A stretch of 7,238 nucleotides of DNA from an uncultured Saprospiraceae bacterium (GTDB lineage: Bacteria; Bacteroidota; Bacteroidia; Chitinophagales; Saprospiraceae): positions 1 to 7,238 of the forward strand of contig CALIQO010000553.1 in assembly GCA_938044055.1 (NCBI GenBank), read 5' to 3'. The notes beneath the pieces were generated by a model. That model had not been told where the DNA came from, searched no databases, and was given only the letters and a program-made list of their open reading frames with translations. The position numbers and the translations under genes are program-made. How positions within the stretch are numbered: the first letter of the stretch is position 1; every line of letters starts with the position of its first letter. Shown piece after piece: positions 1 to 6,366 of the stretch.

Positions 1-939
1 CCTACTGGCGTAGGTAAAACAGAACTTGCTAAGTCCCTTGCAGAAGTTCTCTTCGATGATGAAGCTGCGATAACGAGAATCGACATGAGTGAATATCAAG
101 AAAAACACTCTGTCTCTAGATTGGTAGGAGCTCCTCCAGGATACGTAGGTTATGATGAAGGCGGTCAATTGACTGAAGCTGTAAGGAGAAGGCCATACTC
201 AATCATCTTATTGGATGAAATAGAAAAAGCCCATCCTGACACATTTAATATCTTGCTTCAAGTACTAGACGATGGAAGACTTACAGATAATAAAGGAAGG
301 GTCGCTAACTTCAAGAATACGATTATCATCATGACTTCTAATATGGGCGCAGAAACCATCCTAGAGAATTTCGAAGACCTGGAAGCAGTAGGCGATGCCC
401 ATAGATCGGATATAATAGAAACAACTAAGATGGAAGTCTTCGACCATCTCAAGGAAAACTTGAGACCTGAATTTTTAAATCGGATTGATGAGAAAATTAT
501 GTTTCTTCCTCTGACTAAAGCAGAAATTAAGCAGATTGCTATCTTGATGCTTAAGGGGCTGAAAAAGAATTTAGCCCGACAAGAAATTAACCTTGAAATC
601 ACAGAATCTGCCATGGATCTTCTGGCTGATCTAGGCTATGATCCACAGTTCGGTGCCAGACCACTTAAGCGTGTAATCCAGAAAGAGCTGATCAATGAAA
701 TGGCTAAGCAAGTTCTGGGTAGCAACTTCACAGCTGGGGAAACCATATATATAGGCACCGACGCTAAAGGTTTTACTTTTTCAGATAAACAATCTAAAAG
801 TAAAGCACCTACTGAAAAAAAGGAAGAGATAAAGCAGAAGAAAAAAGTCAAGGAAGTAGAAAAGCTTAAAAAGGCAGCTGAGGATCTTAAAGATGCAGTA
901 GACGATATTAAGAAAGACAATGGAGAACCTAAAGAGTAA
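1..939 (+). CDS. clpB: ATP-dependent chaperone ClpB, C-terminal part (5' end outside window)
   Basis: This is the second AAA+ domain (D2) and C-terminus of ClpB, the hexameric cytosolic disaggregase that works with DnaK to pull proteins out of aggregates. The frame is open from base 1 and gives 312 residues; the first in-frame ATG (base 85) lies inside the domain and is not the start. Numbering from base 1, the visible parts are: Walker A PTGVGKTELAK at 1-11, the D2 pore loop GYVGY at about 47-51, Walker B ILLDEIEK at about 69-76, sensor 1 IIMTSN, the arginine-finger region RPEFLNRIDE at about 155-164, and sensor 2 GARPLKR at about 218-224. No ClpP-binding loop (IGF/LGF type) is apparent, as expected for ClpB rather than ClpA/ClpX. 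The wording DNKGRVANFKNT is typical of Bacteroidota ClpB as I remember it. Odd: after the normal end of the fold, about 50 residues (from about 262) form a Lys/Glu/Asp-rich tail. A terminator follows. The family call is very secure; ClpC is the main alternative and fits less well. Confidence 0.95.
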   Translation, partial: PTGVGKTELAKSLAEVLFDDEAAITRIDMSEYQEKHSVSRLVGAPPGYVGYDEGGQLTEAVRRRPYSIILLDEIEKAHPDTFNILLQVLDDGRLTDNKGRVANFKNTIIIMTSNMGAETILENFEDLEAVGDAHRSDIIETTKMEVFDHLKENLRPEFLNRIDEKIMFLPLTKAEIKQIAILMLKGLKKNLARQEINLEITESAMDLLADLGYDPQFGARPLKRVIQKELINEMAKQVLGSNFTAGETIYIGTDAKGFTFSDKQSKSKAPTEKKEEIKQKKKVKEVEKLKKAAEDLKDAVDDIKKDNGEPKE

Positions 940-968
940 TCTTTAAAACATCCATAGATTTCATAGAG

Positions 969-1003
969 AAAAACCTCACTCCCTTAAGAGCGAGGTTTTT
1001 TTT
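969..1003 (+). terminator. Rho-independent terminator after clpB
   Basis: The stem CCTC-a-CTC (974-981) pairs with GAG-c-GAGG (988-995) around a six-base loop, with one A/C mismatch. It is flanked by an A-run (969-973) and a T-run of eight (996-1003), so the stem can extend by A-T pairs. It sits 30 bases after the clpB stop and separates clpB from the DoxX gene. Confidence 0.85.
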
Positions 1004-1035
1004 ATATTAAAGGCATAAAACCAACTTTTAATATT

Positions 1036-1434
1036 ATGGAACACATAGGCAAATTAATTCTTCGTCTTACCATGGGCGGCTTAATGCTTACGCACGGAAT
1101 TCCCAAATTAAAAATGCTCTTCAGTGGAGGCGAAATTCAATTTCCCGATCCGCTAGGAATAGGTCCGACGGCATCGCTGGTATTGACTGTTTTCGCAGAA
1201 TTTCTATGTGCAGCCCTCATCGTAATCGGTTTTAAAACCAAGTGGGCTACCATTCCTCTATTTATCACCATGATAGTTGCCGGTCTTATTTTCCATTGGT
1301 CGGATCCATGGAGTAAAAAGGAACTCGCAATAATATATGCTCTCGGTTATCTTACCATCTATCTCATAGGACCTGGTAAGTATTCTATCGATGGGAAAAA
1401 TACTTCGTTTAATATAGGAGGTAGATTACAATGA
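1036..1434 (+). CDS. DoxX family membrane protein
   Basis: A 132-residue inner-membrane protein of the DoxX family. The family is widespread; some members are linked to thiol/sulfur redox chemistry and oxidative stress, but most, including this one, have no assigned reaction. Four hydrophobic helices are seen at about 5-23, 46-66, 70-88 and 96-113. Family-like features include an early Arg (R10) in helix 1, the LTHGIPKL turn (18-25) matching the usual HG-x-x-K motif, and FAEFLCAALIVIG (53-65) with the conserved Glu at 55. The length is normal for the family. The ATG at 1036 begins just before helix 1 and follows an A/T-rich leader without a Shine-Dalgarno site, as is common in Bacteroidota. 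It lies downstream of the clpB terminator and is probably its own transcription unit. Its stop overlaps the ATG of a doubtful 15-codon reading frame. No strong terminator follows, only weak A/T hairpins. Confidence 0.88.
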   Translation: MEHIGKLILRLTMGGLMLTHGIPKLKMLFSGGEIQFPDPLGIGPTASLVLTVFAEFLCAALIVIGFKTKWATIPLFITMIVAGLIFHWSDPWSKKELAIIYALGYLTIYLIGPGKYSIDGKNTSFNIGGRLQ

Positions 1435-1478
1435 TGGTAGAAGGTGTCAAGCACAAATGTCTGACTACCAAATATTAA
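1431..1478 (+). CDS. Possible 15-codon small ORF overlapping the DoxX stop
   Basis: An ATG at 1431 overlaps the DoxX stop codon as ATGA and opens a 15-residue frame (MMVEGVKHKCLTTKY) ending at a TAA. Upstream, AGGAGGT at about 1416-1422 is a near-perfect Shine-Dalgarno sequence, eight bases from the ATG, and it is the best such site in the window. However, those bases also encode Gly-Gly in the DoxX C-terminus, and Bacteroidota rarely depend on Shine-Dalgarno pairing, so chance is likely. The peptide has no recognisable motif or membrane segment. Recorded as a candidate only. Confidence 0.12.
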   Translation: MMVEGVKHKCLTTKY

Positions 1479-1582
1479 AACCCATGGTAAATACTTACCC
1501 ATTTCTATTAGTTAATAAATAGGTAAAAAGACTATATAAAGATTTAACATTTAGATCAGCAATCGTGTAGTAATTCTTCATC

Positions 1583-1617
1583 ATGTATAAGCACATCAAG
1601 TATAAAGGGTTATACAT
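1583..1617. repeat. 8-bp perfect inverted repeat with 19-base spacer
   Basis: ATGTATAA (1583-1590) is the exact reverse complement of TTATACAT (1610-1617), separated by 19 bases. The arm centres are 27 bases apart, about two and a half helical turns. A/T-only arms of this length would make a weak RNA hairpin, so an operator for a dimeric regulator is possible, as is chance in such AT-rich DNA. The right arm extends to TTATACATA, one base from a DnaA-box consensus. Confidence 0.3.
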
Positions 1618-1662
1618 ACTCACCTTTCCCATACCATATATAAACAACTCATAATGTGAGTT

Positions 1663-1709
1663 TTATACACATAAAATATTATATATGTTTTTTTTAAGAA
1701 TGTGGATAA
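1663..1709. promoter_or_regulatory. Pair of DnaA-box 9-mers flanking an A/T-rich stretch
   Basis: TTATACACA at 1663-1671 on the + strand matches the DnaA-box consensus TTATNCACA. TGTGGATAA at 1701-1709 is the exact reverse complement of the strong box TTATCCACA. The 29 bases between them are A/T except for two G's and include a T8 run, resembling a DNA-unwinding element. A third, one-mismatch site (TTATACATA) lies at 1610-1618. This could be a DnaA-regulated region or part of a replication origin. Two boxes are few for an origin, and the genes on both sides read in the same direction, which is not typical of an origin. The site matches are certain; the function is unproven. Confidence 0.35.
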
Positions 1710-1752
1710 AATTATTCTTCTGTAAGTTCTTTATGAAGTCATAATAATTATA

Positions 1753-1787
1753 TTTGGCGTGTCATATAATCCCATACAGTAATTTTA
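1753..1787 (+). promoter_or_regulatory. Possible Bacteroidota-type promoter for the TPR gene
   Basis: TTTG at 1753-1756 and TAATTTTA at 1780-1787 resemble the Bacteroidota -33 (TTG) and -7 (TAnnTTTG) elements, with 23 bases between them, at the long end of the reported spacing. The -7 box lacks the final G. It ends just before the annotated ATG, so transcription would start at or slightly inside it, favouring either a leaderless message or initiation at the later Met codon at 1822. Confidence 0.25.
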
Positions 1788-1788
1788 T

Positions 1789-3207
1789 ATGGAACACAGG
1801 ACAAAACGGGACCTAGCATTAATGAATTTGGTAAATGATTTTGAGACCAGATTCGAAAATGGAAAAATTGAGTATTTAGGTGAGAAAACCTATCTACAAC
1901 TTATTGAGTATTACGATGGTGAGAAACAATGGGACAAGGCGCTTGACGTCGTGGAACTTGCGCTAGAACAATATAGATATAGATCTGATTTTTATATCCT
2001 TAAAGCTAGGTTATTATTAAATTCAGGAAAACTGGAGCAGACCATAAACGCATTAAATGATGCTGAAGTTGTTGCTCCTGGAGAATTCGAAGTGCTGATA
2101 TTAAAAGCAAGGGCTTTAAGTCTTCTTGCTAAGCATACAGAAGCTCTTGAGATTTTATCAAGTATAAAGACTCGCGTGATGTCTTCTGATCTTTCAGAAT
2201 TACTAATCTGCGAATCCTACATCTATGAAACCATGAAGGACTACGAAATGATGTATGAAGTGTTGAAAAAATCACTTCACATCAATCCTAAAAATGATGA
2301 AGCACTGGAAAGAATGCTTCTCTGTACAGAACTATCTAGAAAATACGAAGAAAGCATAACCTTTCTAGAAAGACTACTTAATCAAGAACCTTATAGTTAC
2401 ATGGCTTGGTACAACCTAGGCCATGCATACAATTATCTAGGAGAATATGAGAAAGCCATCAATGCCATTGAGTATTCATTTCTAATTAATGATCAATTCG
2501 AAAACGGATATATAGATTGCGCTGAACTTTGTTTTCAAGAAAAACTATACGAGCGATCTTATAACATCTTCGAAGAAGCTAATGTCATGTTTGGACCTGA
2601 GAGCGACTACATAGTTAATATGGCTAGGTGTCAGTTCCAGTTAGGAAACATTAAGCTTTCTAAGCACTTACTTTCTAAGAGTATAAAGTATGATCCATAC
2701 AATGATGACGCTTACTTTACGCTTGGAGAGTGTTATGCATCAGAAGAGAATTGGTACTCAGCGATTAATGCTTTTCATAAGGCGGTGAGCCTTGATGAGA
2801 GATGTGAAGAATATTACTTCGGTCTTGCTAAAGCATATGTAAAAGTTGAAAACTATACCAAGGCTACAGTTAACTTTAATAAGGCAACTAAAAGTGGACC
2901 TGAACAATCTAACTACTGGTCAGAATACGCTATGTTCTTATTGAAGCTCGGCTTATACAATGAAGCATTATGCATTCTAGACGAAGCAGAAGATTATACA
3001 TTCGGTGCGGACTTATTGTACTGTAGAGCAATCACCATGATGTTCTTAAAAGAAAGAAAAGCAGGGCTTTCCATTTTAGAGGAAGCGCTGGCAGAAGACA
3101 TTAGTCAACATACCTTACTGTTTGAAATGTCTCCAGAACTAGAAGTAGACGTAGAAATCACCTCCATGATCAGATACTTTTCATCTGAACTGGGTGAAAC
3201 CAAATAG
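1789..3207 (+). CDS. Tetratricopeptide repeat (TPR) protein
   Basis: A 472-residue protein built almost entirely of TPR helical hairpins, which form a curved scaffold for binding other proteins. No signal peptide, membrane helix or catalytic domain is seen, so a cytoplasmic adaptor role is the safest reading; the partner is unknown. About eleven or twelve repeats run from residue 32 to 440. The clearest are at about 204-237 (AWYNLGHAYNYLGEYEKAI) and 305-338 (AYFTLGECYASEENWYSAI), with the W/Y-L-G-Y-A-A spacing of the TPR consensus; others, at about 66-97, 168-201, 339-371 and 374-404, are more divergent. The last 30 residues are acidic and carry no repeat. The ATG at 1789 is kept for maximum length; Met12 (base 1822) is a credible alternative because a possible promoter abuts the first ATG. 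No Shine-Dalgarno site precedes either. The gene stands alone, with a long A/T-rich gap before it and a strong terminator after it. Similar all-TPR proteins are common in Bacteroidota. Confidence 0.85.
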   Translation: MEHRTKRDLALMNLVNDFETRFENGKIEYLGEKTYLQLIEYYDGEKQWDKALDVVELALEQYRYRSDFYILKARLLLNSGKLEQTINALNDAEVVAPGEFEVLILKARALSLLAKHTEALEILSSIKTRVMSSDLSELLICESYIYETMKDYEMMYEVLKKSLHINPKNDEALERMLLCTELSRKYEESITFLERLLNQEPYSYMAWYNLGHAYNYLGEYEKAINAIEYSFLINDQFENGYIDCAELCFQEKLYERSYNIFEEANVMFGPESDYIVNMARCQFQLGNIKLSKHLLSKSIKYDPYNDDAYFTLGECYASEENWYSAINAFHKAVSLDERCEEYYFGLAKAYVKVENYTKATVNFNKATKSGPEQSNYWSEYAMFLLKLGLYNEALCILDEAEDYTFGADLLYCRAITMMFLKERKAGLSILEEALAEDISQHTLLFEMSPELEVDVEITSMIRYFSSELGETK

Positions 3208-3252
3208 CCTTTTATAAAACAGAGGCATTACCGTTTTAATAACCAAGAACTG

Positions 3253-3283
3253 AGCGACCCTTAACCTTAAGAGTCGCTTTTTT
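3253..3283 (+). terminator. Rho-independent terminator after the TPR gene
   Basis: AGCGAC (3253-3258) pairs with GTCGCT (3273-3278) around a 14-base loop that contains TTAA-CC-TTAA, and a T-run (3278-3283) follows directly. It lies 45 bases after the TPR stop and separates that gene from the permease unit. Its loop and right arm share the 9-mer CCTTAAGAG with the clpB terminator. Confidence 0.8.
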
Positions 3284-3444
3284 CTATTATAGGTCTAAGT
3301 TTTCACTTACAAGAAAAAATTCAGGGATTTTCTATTCCCTAACCCACACAAATAAAATGCAGGTCATTTTTTACTATTAAAATCGGATTCATAATATGAT
3401 GAGAAACCGAAACTAAACCTTACATTGTTTAGACAACTTCAGAT

Positions 3445-4761
3445 ATGCCCATCATAACAGTGCTCATAGGAATTGCCATTTTAATTCTACTGATAGGTAT
3501 TGTAAAACTAGATACATTCTTGAGTTTCATATTGGTTTCACTGGGTCTTGGTATCGCACTCGGAATGCCTATGGACACCATAAGTGCAGCCATACAGAAA
3601 GGCATAGGCGGAACATTAGGTTTCCTTGTTGTCATACTAGGGTTTGGAGCCATGCTAGGAAAGTTAGTTGCTGACAGCGGAGCTGCACAGAAAATATCAG
3701 ATAGTCTTATACGCACATTTCCTAAGAAATATATACAATGGGCCGTCGTGCTGACAGGTTTTATTGTTGGAATTCCGATGTTCTATTCAGTAGGATTCGT
3801 CATCCTATTGCCACTAGTTTTTACCATAGCTGCAAGTACACGACTACCGCTATTATTTATAGGTCTCCCCATGCTTGCAGCGCTGAGTGTTACACACGGT
3901 TATCTGCCTCCACATCCGGCACCTACTGCGCTGGTAGAAAGTTATGGTGCAGACATAGGCTTGACCATTCTATATGGCCTTATCGTAGCCATACCTGCCA
4001 TCATATTAGGAGGACCCGTATTCGCTCAGACATTGAAAAAATATAATCCTAAACCTCTGACTTCATTATTCAGTAGTAAGCAGTATACAGATGCTGAAAT
4101 GCCTAGCCTTGCTAATAGCTTGGTTTCAGCCTTGCTGCCAGTAATTCTCTTAGCTGGAGCGGCTTTTATAAAACTTTTCATTACACAAGAAAACGAGATT
4201 TATCCTTTCGTTAATTTTATAGGAGATCCCGTAATTGCTATGATTATCTCAATTCTTGTAGCCATACTTTCCTTAGGCATCTTCCAGAACAAGAAAATGG
4301 AGACAGTCTCTAAAAGCTTACTAGATGCGGTAAAGGGGATAGCCATGATACTTCTCATTATTGCTGGTGCTGGAGCTTTAAAAGAAATACTTGTGCAGAG
4401 TGAAGTCAGCTTATATATAGGAGAACAATTGAAAAACATAGCTGTGTCTCCTCTGATACTTGCCTGGGGAATTGCTGCCATTATAAGAGTCTGTGTGGGC
4501 TCTGCAACCGTAGCTGGACTGACAAGTGCAGGGATAGTAGAACCGTTGATTTCCCTGACAGGCGCTGACCCTAATCTGATGGTTCTTGCAACAGGTGCTG
4601 GAAGTCTTATGTTCTCTCATGTCAATGATGCAGGCTTCTGGTTATTTAAAGAATATTTTAATATGAGTGTAAAGGATACTTTTAAAACATGGACTGTGAT
4701 GGAGACCATAGTTTCATGCGCTGGAATAATCGGCGTATTGTTATTGAACCAGTTTATTTAA
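3445..4761 (+). CDS. GntP family permease (gluconate:H+ symporter type)
   Basis: A 438-residue inner-membrane protein of the GntP family, secondary transporters that couple proton entry to uptake of gluconate, other sugar acids, or, for E. coli DsdX, D-serine. The length is normal (E. coli members are about 440). Long hydrophobic segments fill the chain from residue 2 to the end, consistent with a dozen or more helices. Family motifs are GIGGTLGF (53-60), HGYLPPHPAPTA (151-162), GSATVAGLTSAGIV in the C-terminal half, and SHVNDAGFWLFKEYF near the end. By memory these resemble GntT-type gluconate permeases (HGFLPPHPGPTA, SHVNDPGFWLFKEYF) more than DsdX, in which both regions differ. The ATG at 3445 begins directly at the first helix; no Shine-Dalgarno site or convincing promoter is seen upstream. 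The next gene begins 49 bases downstream without a terminator, so it is probably the first gene of the unit. Family certain; substrate unknown, with a D-hydroxy amino acid suggested only by the neighbours. Confidence 0.9.
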   Translation: MPIITVLIGIAILILLIGIVKLDTFLSFILVSLGLGIALGMPMDTISAAIQKGIGGTLGFLVVILGFGAMLGKLVADSGAAQKISDSLIRTFPKKYIQWAVVLTGFIVGIPMFYSVGFVILLPLVFTIAASTRLPLLFIGLPMLAALSVTHGYLPPHPAPTALVESYGADIGLTILYGLIVAIPAIILGGPVFAQTLKKYNPKPLTSLFSSKQYTDAEMPSLANSLVSALLPVILLAGAAFIKLFITQENEIYPFVNFIGDPVIAMIISILVAILSLGIFQNKKMETVSKSLLDAVKGIAMILLIIAGAGALKEILVQSEVSLYIGEQLKNIAVSPLILAWGIAAIIRVCVGSATVAGLTSAGIVEPLISLTGADPNLMVLATGAGSLMFSHVNDAGFWLFKEYFNMSVKDTFKTWTVMETIVSCAGIIGVLLLNQFI

Positions 4762-4810
4762 AAGAGATTCCTACAGAACTATAATTACAAAAAAAATTAA
4801 TACCTTCTAC

Positions 4811-5275
4811 ATGTCACCAGAAAAAAAATTAGAAGCTCTCGGTCTCACTTTACCACCACCCCCTAAGCCATTAGGCGTATATAAACCCTTCTTACAACTT
4901 GATAACATGGTATATGTTTCGGGCCATGGGACAGTACAGGAAGATGGTAGCCTCATTATAGGTAGAATAGGTGTTGACATGGATATCGAGTCAGGAAAAC
5001 AAGCAGCCCGCCAAGTAGGCTTAGCGATACTTGCCACCTTAAAAGATAACCTAGGGAGTCTGGATAAGATAAGTCGAGTTATAAAAGTCTTAGGCATGGT
5101 TAACTGTGTACCAGAATTTGAAAAGCATCCTTATATAATCAATGGGTGCAGTGAATTATTCTCTGACATCTGGGGGCCTGAAAACGGAATCGGCGTACGC
5201 AGTGCAGTAGGAATGGGATCGCTACCAGATAATATTCCTGTAGAAATTGAAGCGCAATTTATGTTACGCCTATGA
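4811..5275 (+). CDS. RidA family protein (YjgF/YER057c/UK114)
   Basis: A 154-residue cytosolic protein of the RidA/YjgF superfamily, which forms trimers. Archetypal RidA hydrolyses reactive enamine/imine intermediates such as 2-aminoacrylate, released by PLP-dependent dehydratases, to the keto acid and ammonia. It belongs to the longer subgroup beginning with a Leu-Gly-Leu-x-Leu-Pro-Pro-Pro-Pro segment (10-18), followed by VYVSGHG (34-40). Arg130 and Glu145 have the same 15-residue spacing as Arg105 and Glu120 of E. coli RidA, in GVRSAVG and PVEIEA, so the key guanidinium for the substrate carboxylate appears present; this alignment is mine by eye. The ATG at 4811 gives the expected N-terminus. 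It lies 49 bases after the permease gene, and its stop overlaps the next ATG in an ATGA (5272-5275), implying co-transcription with a PLP enzyme. Members of this longer subgroup are not all proven imine hydrolases, so activity is likely rather than certain. Confidence 0.92.
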   Translation: MSPEKKLEALGLTLPPPPKPLGVYKPFLQLDNMVYVSGHGTVQEDGSLIIGRIGVDMDIESGKQAARQVGLAILATLKDNLGSLDKISRVIKVLGMVNCVPEFEKHPYIINGCSELFSDIWGPENGIGVRSAVGMGSLPDNIPVEIEAQFMLRL

Positions 5276-6366
5276 GCTGGAAAGACCTCAATATAACGCA
5301 CATAGATACCCCAGCACTTATCATAGATCAAGATATAGTTCAAGACAATATTGAAGCTGCTATCCGATATGCAGGTGGAGTAGATCGATTACGACCACAT
5401 GCAAAAACACATAAAATCTTAGAAGTGGCTAAAATGCAGTTAGCTGCTGGAATAACTAAATTTAAGTGTGCTACCATCCCGGAAGCAGAAATGCTGGGTA
5501 TGGCAGGTGCTGATGACGTCCTTCTTGCCTATCAGCCTCAAGGACCTAAAATTGATCGGATTCTACTTTTACAACTTAAATTTCCAGAAACCACCTTTAA
5601 TGTGCTTGTTGATAATATAGATTCAGCTTTACTCATCAGCGAACAATGTGATAAGAAAAATCAACGTCTCAATATATTTTTTGATCTAAATGTGGGACAA
5701 AATAGGTCTGGAATATCCCCTCAGAATGCAAGAGAATTATTTCTTAAATGTAAAGATCTAAATGGTATCCATATACAAGGGCTTCATTGTTATGATGGGC
5801 ATATCAGAATGTCAGATCTTGAAGACAGAATATCTGAAAGTACCCAAGCATTTAAAAGTGTAATACAATTAAAGAATGAAATAGAATCTCATGGTCTGCC
5901 CATGACCTTAGTAGCTGGCGGAAGCCCATCATTCTCTGTACATGCACAATACCATAATGTAGAATGCAGCCCTGGTACATTCGTGTTTTGGGATGTAAGA
6001 TATTCCGGTGACTATCCCGAATTACCTTTTAAGAAAGCAGCAATACTTGCTTCTCGAGTAATCTCCAAAATAGATTCATATACGTATTGCCTAGACTTAG
6101 GTCATAAAAGTGTAGCAAGTGAAATGCCTTTTCCTCGAGTTGATTTTCTCTCTGATTTAGACTTAAAACAGATAGGCCACAGTGAAGAACACCTCGTAAT
6201 ACAATCTAGCGATCCGGATGTGCTAAAGGTAGGGCAACTGTTGTATGCTTATCCCTATCATATATGTCCTACAGTAGCATTATACAATGAAATACATGTA
6301 TGTAAGAAAGATAAAATTATAGCTCAGTGGAAGGTAATCGCACGTGACAGAAAGATAACCATATGA
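5272..6366 (+). CDS. D-threonine aldolase / D-serine dehydratase family PLP enzyme
   Basis: A 364-residue enzyme of the fold-type III (alanine-racemase-like) D-TA/DSD1 family: an N-terminal PLP barrel and a C-terminal D-serine dehydratase-like domain. Family members use PLP plus a divalent metal either to dehydrate D-serine (to pyruvate and ammonia through an enamine) or to split D-threonine and other D-3-hydroxy amino acids (to glycine and an aldehyde). Visible features: the PLP lysine K45 in RPHAKTHK (41-48), HCYDGH (172-177), the phosphate-binding GGSPSF (216-221), ECSPGTFVFWD (231-241), DLGHKSVASE (275-284), and the metal site H330-x-C332 in YPYHICPTV. A His-x-Cys pair matches the Zn site of eukaryotic-type D-serine dehydratase; D-threonine aldolase of Alcaligenes has His-x-Asp as I remember it. 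That leans toward a dehydratase, and the overlapping RidA-family gene supports it. There is no signal peptide, so it is cytosolic. It overlaps both neighbours by ATGA, so starts and stops are well fixed. The family is certain, the reaction moderately so. Confidence 0.92.
   Translation: MSWKDLNITHIDTPALIIDQDIVQDNIEAAIRYAGGVDRLRPHAKTHKILEVAKMQLAAGITKFKCATIPEAEMLGMAGADDVLLAYQPQGPKIDRILLLQLKFPETTFNVLVDNIDSALLISEQCDKKNQRLNIFFDLNVGQNRSGISPQNARELFLKCKDLNGIHIQGLHCYDGHIRMSDLEDRISESTQAFKSVIQLKNEIESHGLPMTLVAGGSPSFSVHAQYHNVECSPGTFVFWDVRYSGDYPELPFKKAAILASRVISKIDSYTYCLDLGHKSVASEMPFPRVDFLSDLDLKQIGHSEEHLVIQSSDPDVLKVGQLLYAYPYHICPTVALYNEIHVCKKDKIIAQWKVIARDRKITI

Larger units (their letters stand above)
1435..1788. 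other. 354-base AT-rich intergenic region
   Basis: No gene of normal size fits on either strand. The gap holds the doubtful 15-codon frame at its left edge; an 8-bp inverted repeat (1583-1617); a six-base-pair hairpin AACTCA/TGAGTT (1646-1651 with 1657-1662) followed by TTTTAT; two DnaA-box-like 9-mers (1663-1671 and 1701-1709) around a nearly pure A/T stretch ending in eight T's (1688-1695); and a possible promoter near 1753-1787. Transcription from the DoxX gene may end at one of the weak hairpins, but none is convincing. No tRNA or structured riboswitch was recognised. Confidence 0.6.

Noticed and set aside
258..920. Minus-strand open frames opposite clpB
   Set aside because: They lie wholly within the well-supported ClpB reading frame, show no family motif, and have the Ser/Leu-rich composition expected of antisense frames.
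1036..1798. The DoxX and TPR genes begin with the same ten bases, ATGGAACACA, after similar A/T leaders
   Set aside because: The proteins diverge after three residues and are unrelated; a ten-base match near two start codons is not enough to infer duplication.
3323..3340. Hairpin AGGGA/TCCCT upstream of the permease
   Set aside because: Only five base pairs with an eight-base loop and no T-run, so it is too weak to call a terminator or an operator; no convincing -33/-7 promoter pair was found between 3284 and 3444 either.
3429..3716. Minus-strand open frame opposite the permease 5' end
   Set aside because: It overlaps a conserved GntP N-terminus; the Met/Pro/Ser-rich composition is that of an antisense shadow.
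3738..4046. Second + strand open frame inside the permease gene
   Set aside because: It is out of frame with the conserved HGYLPPHPAPTA region and has no recognisable domain.
4200..4620. Minus-strand open frames opposite the permease 3' half
   Set aside because: Antisense to conserved GntP coding sequence, with no motif of their own.
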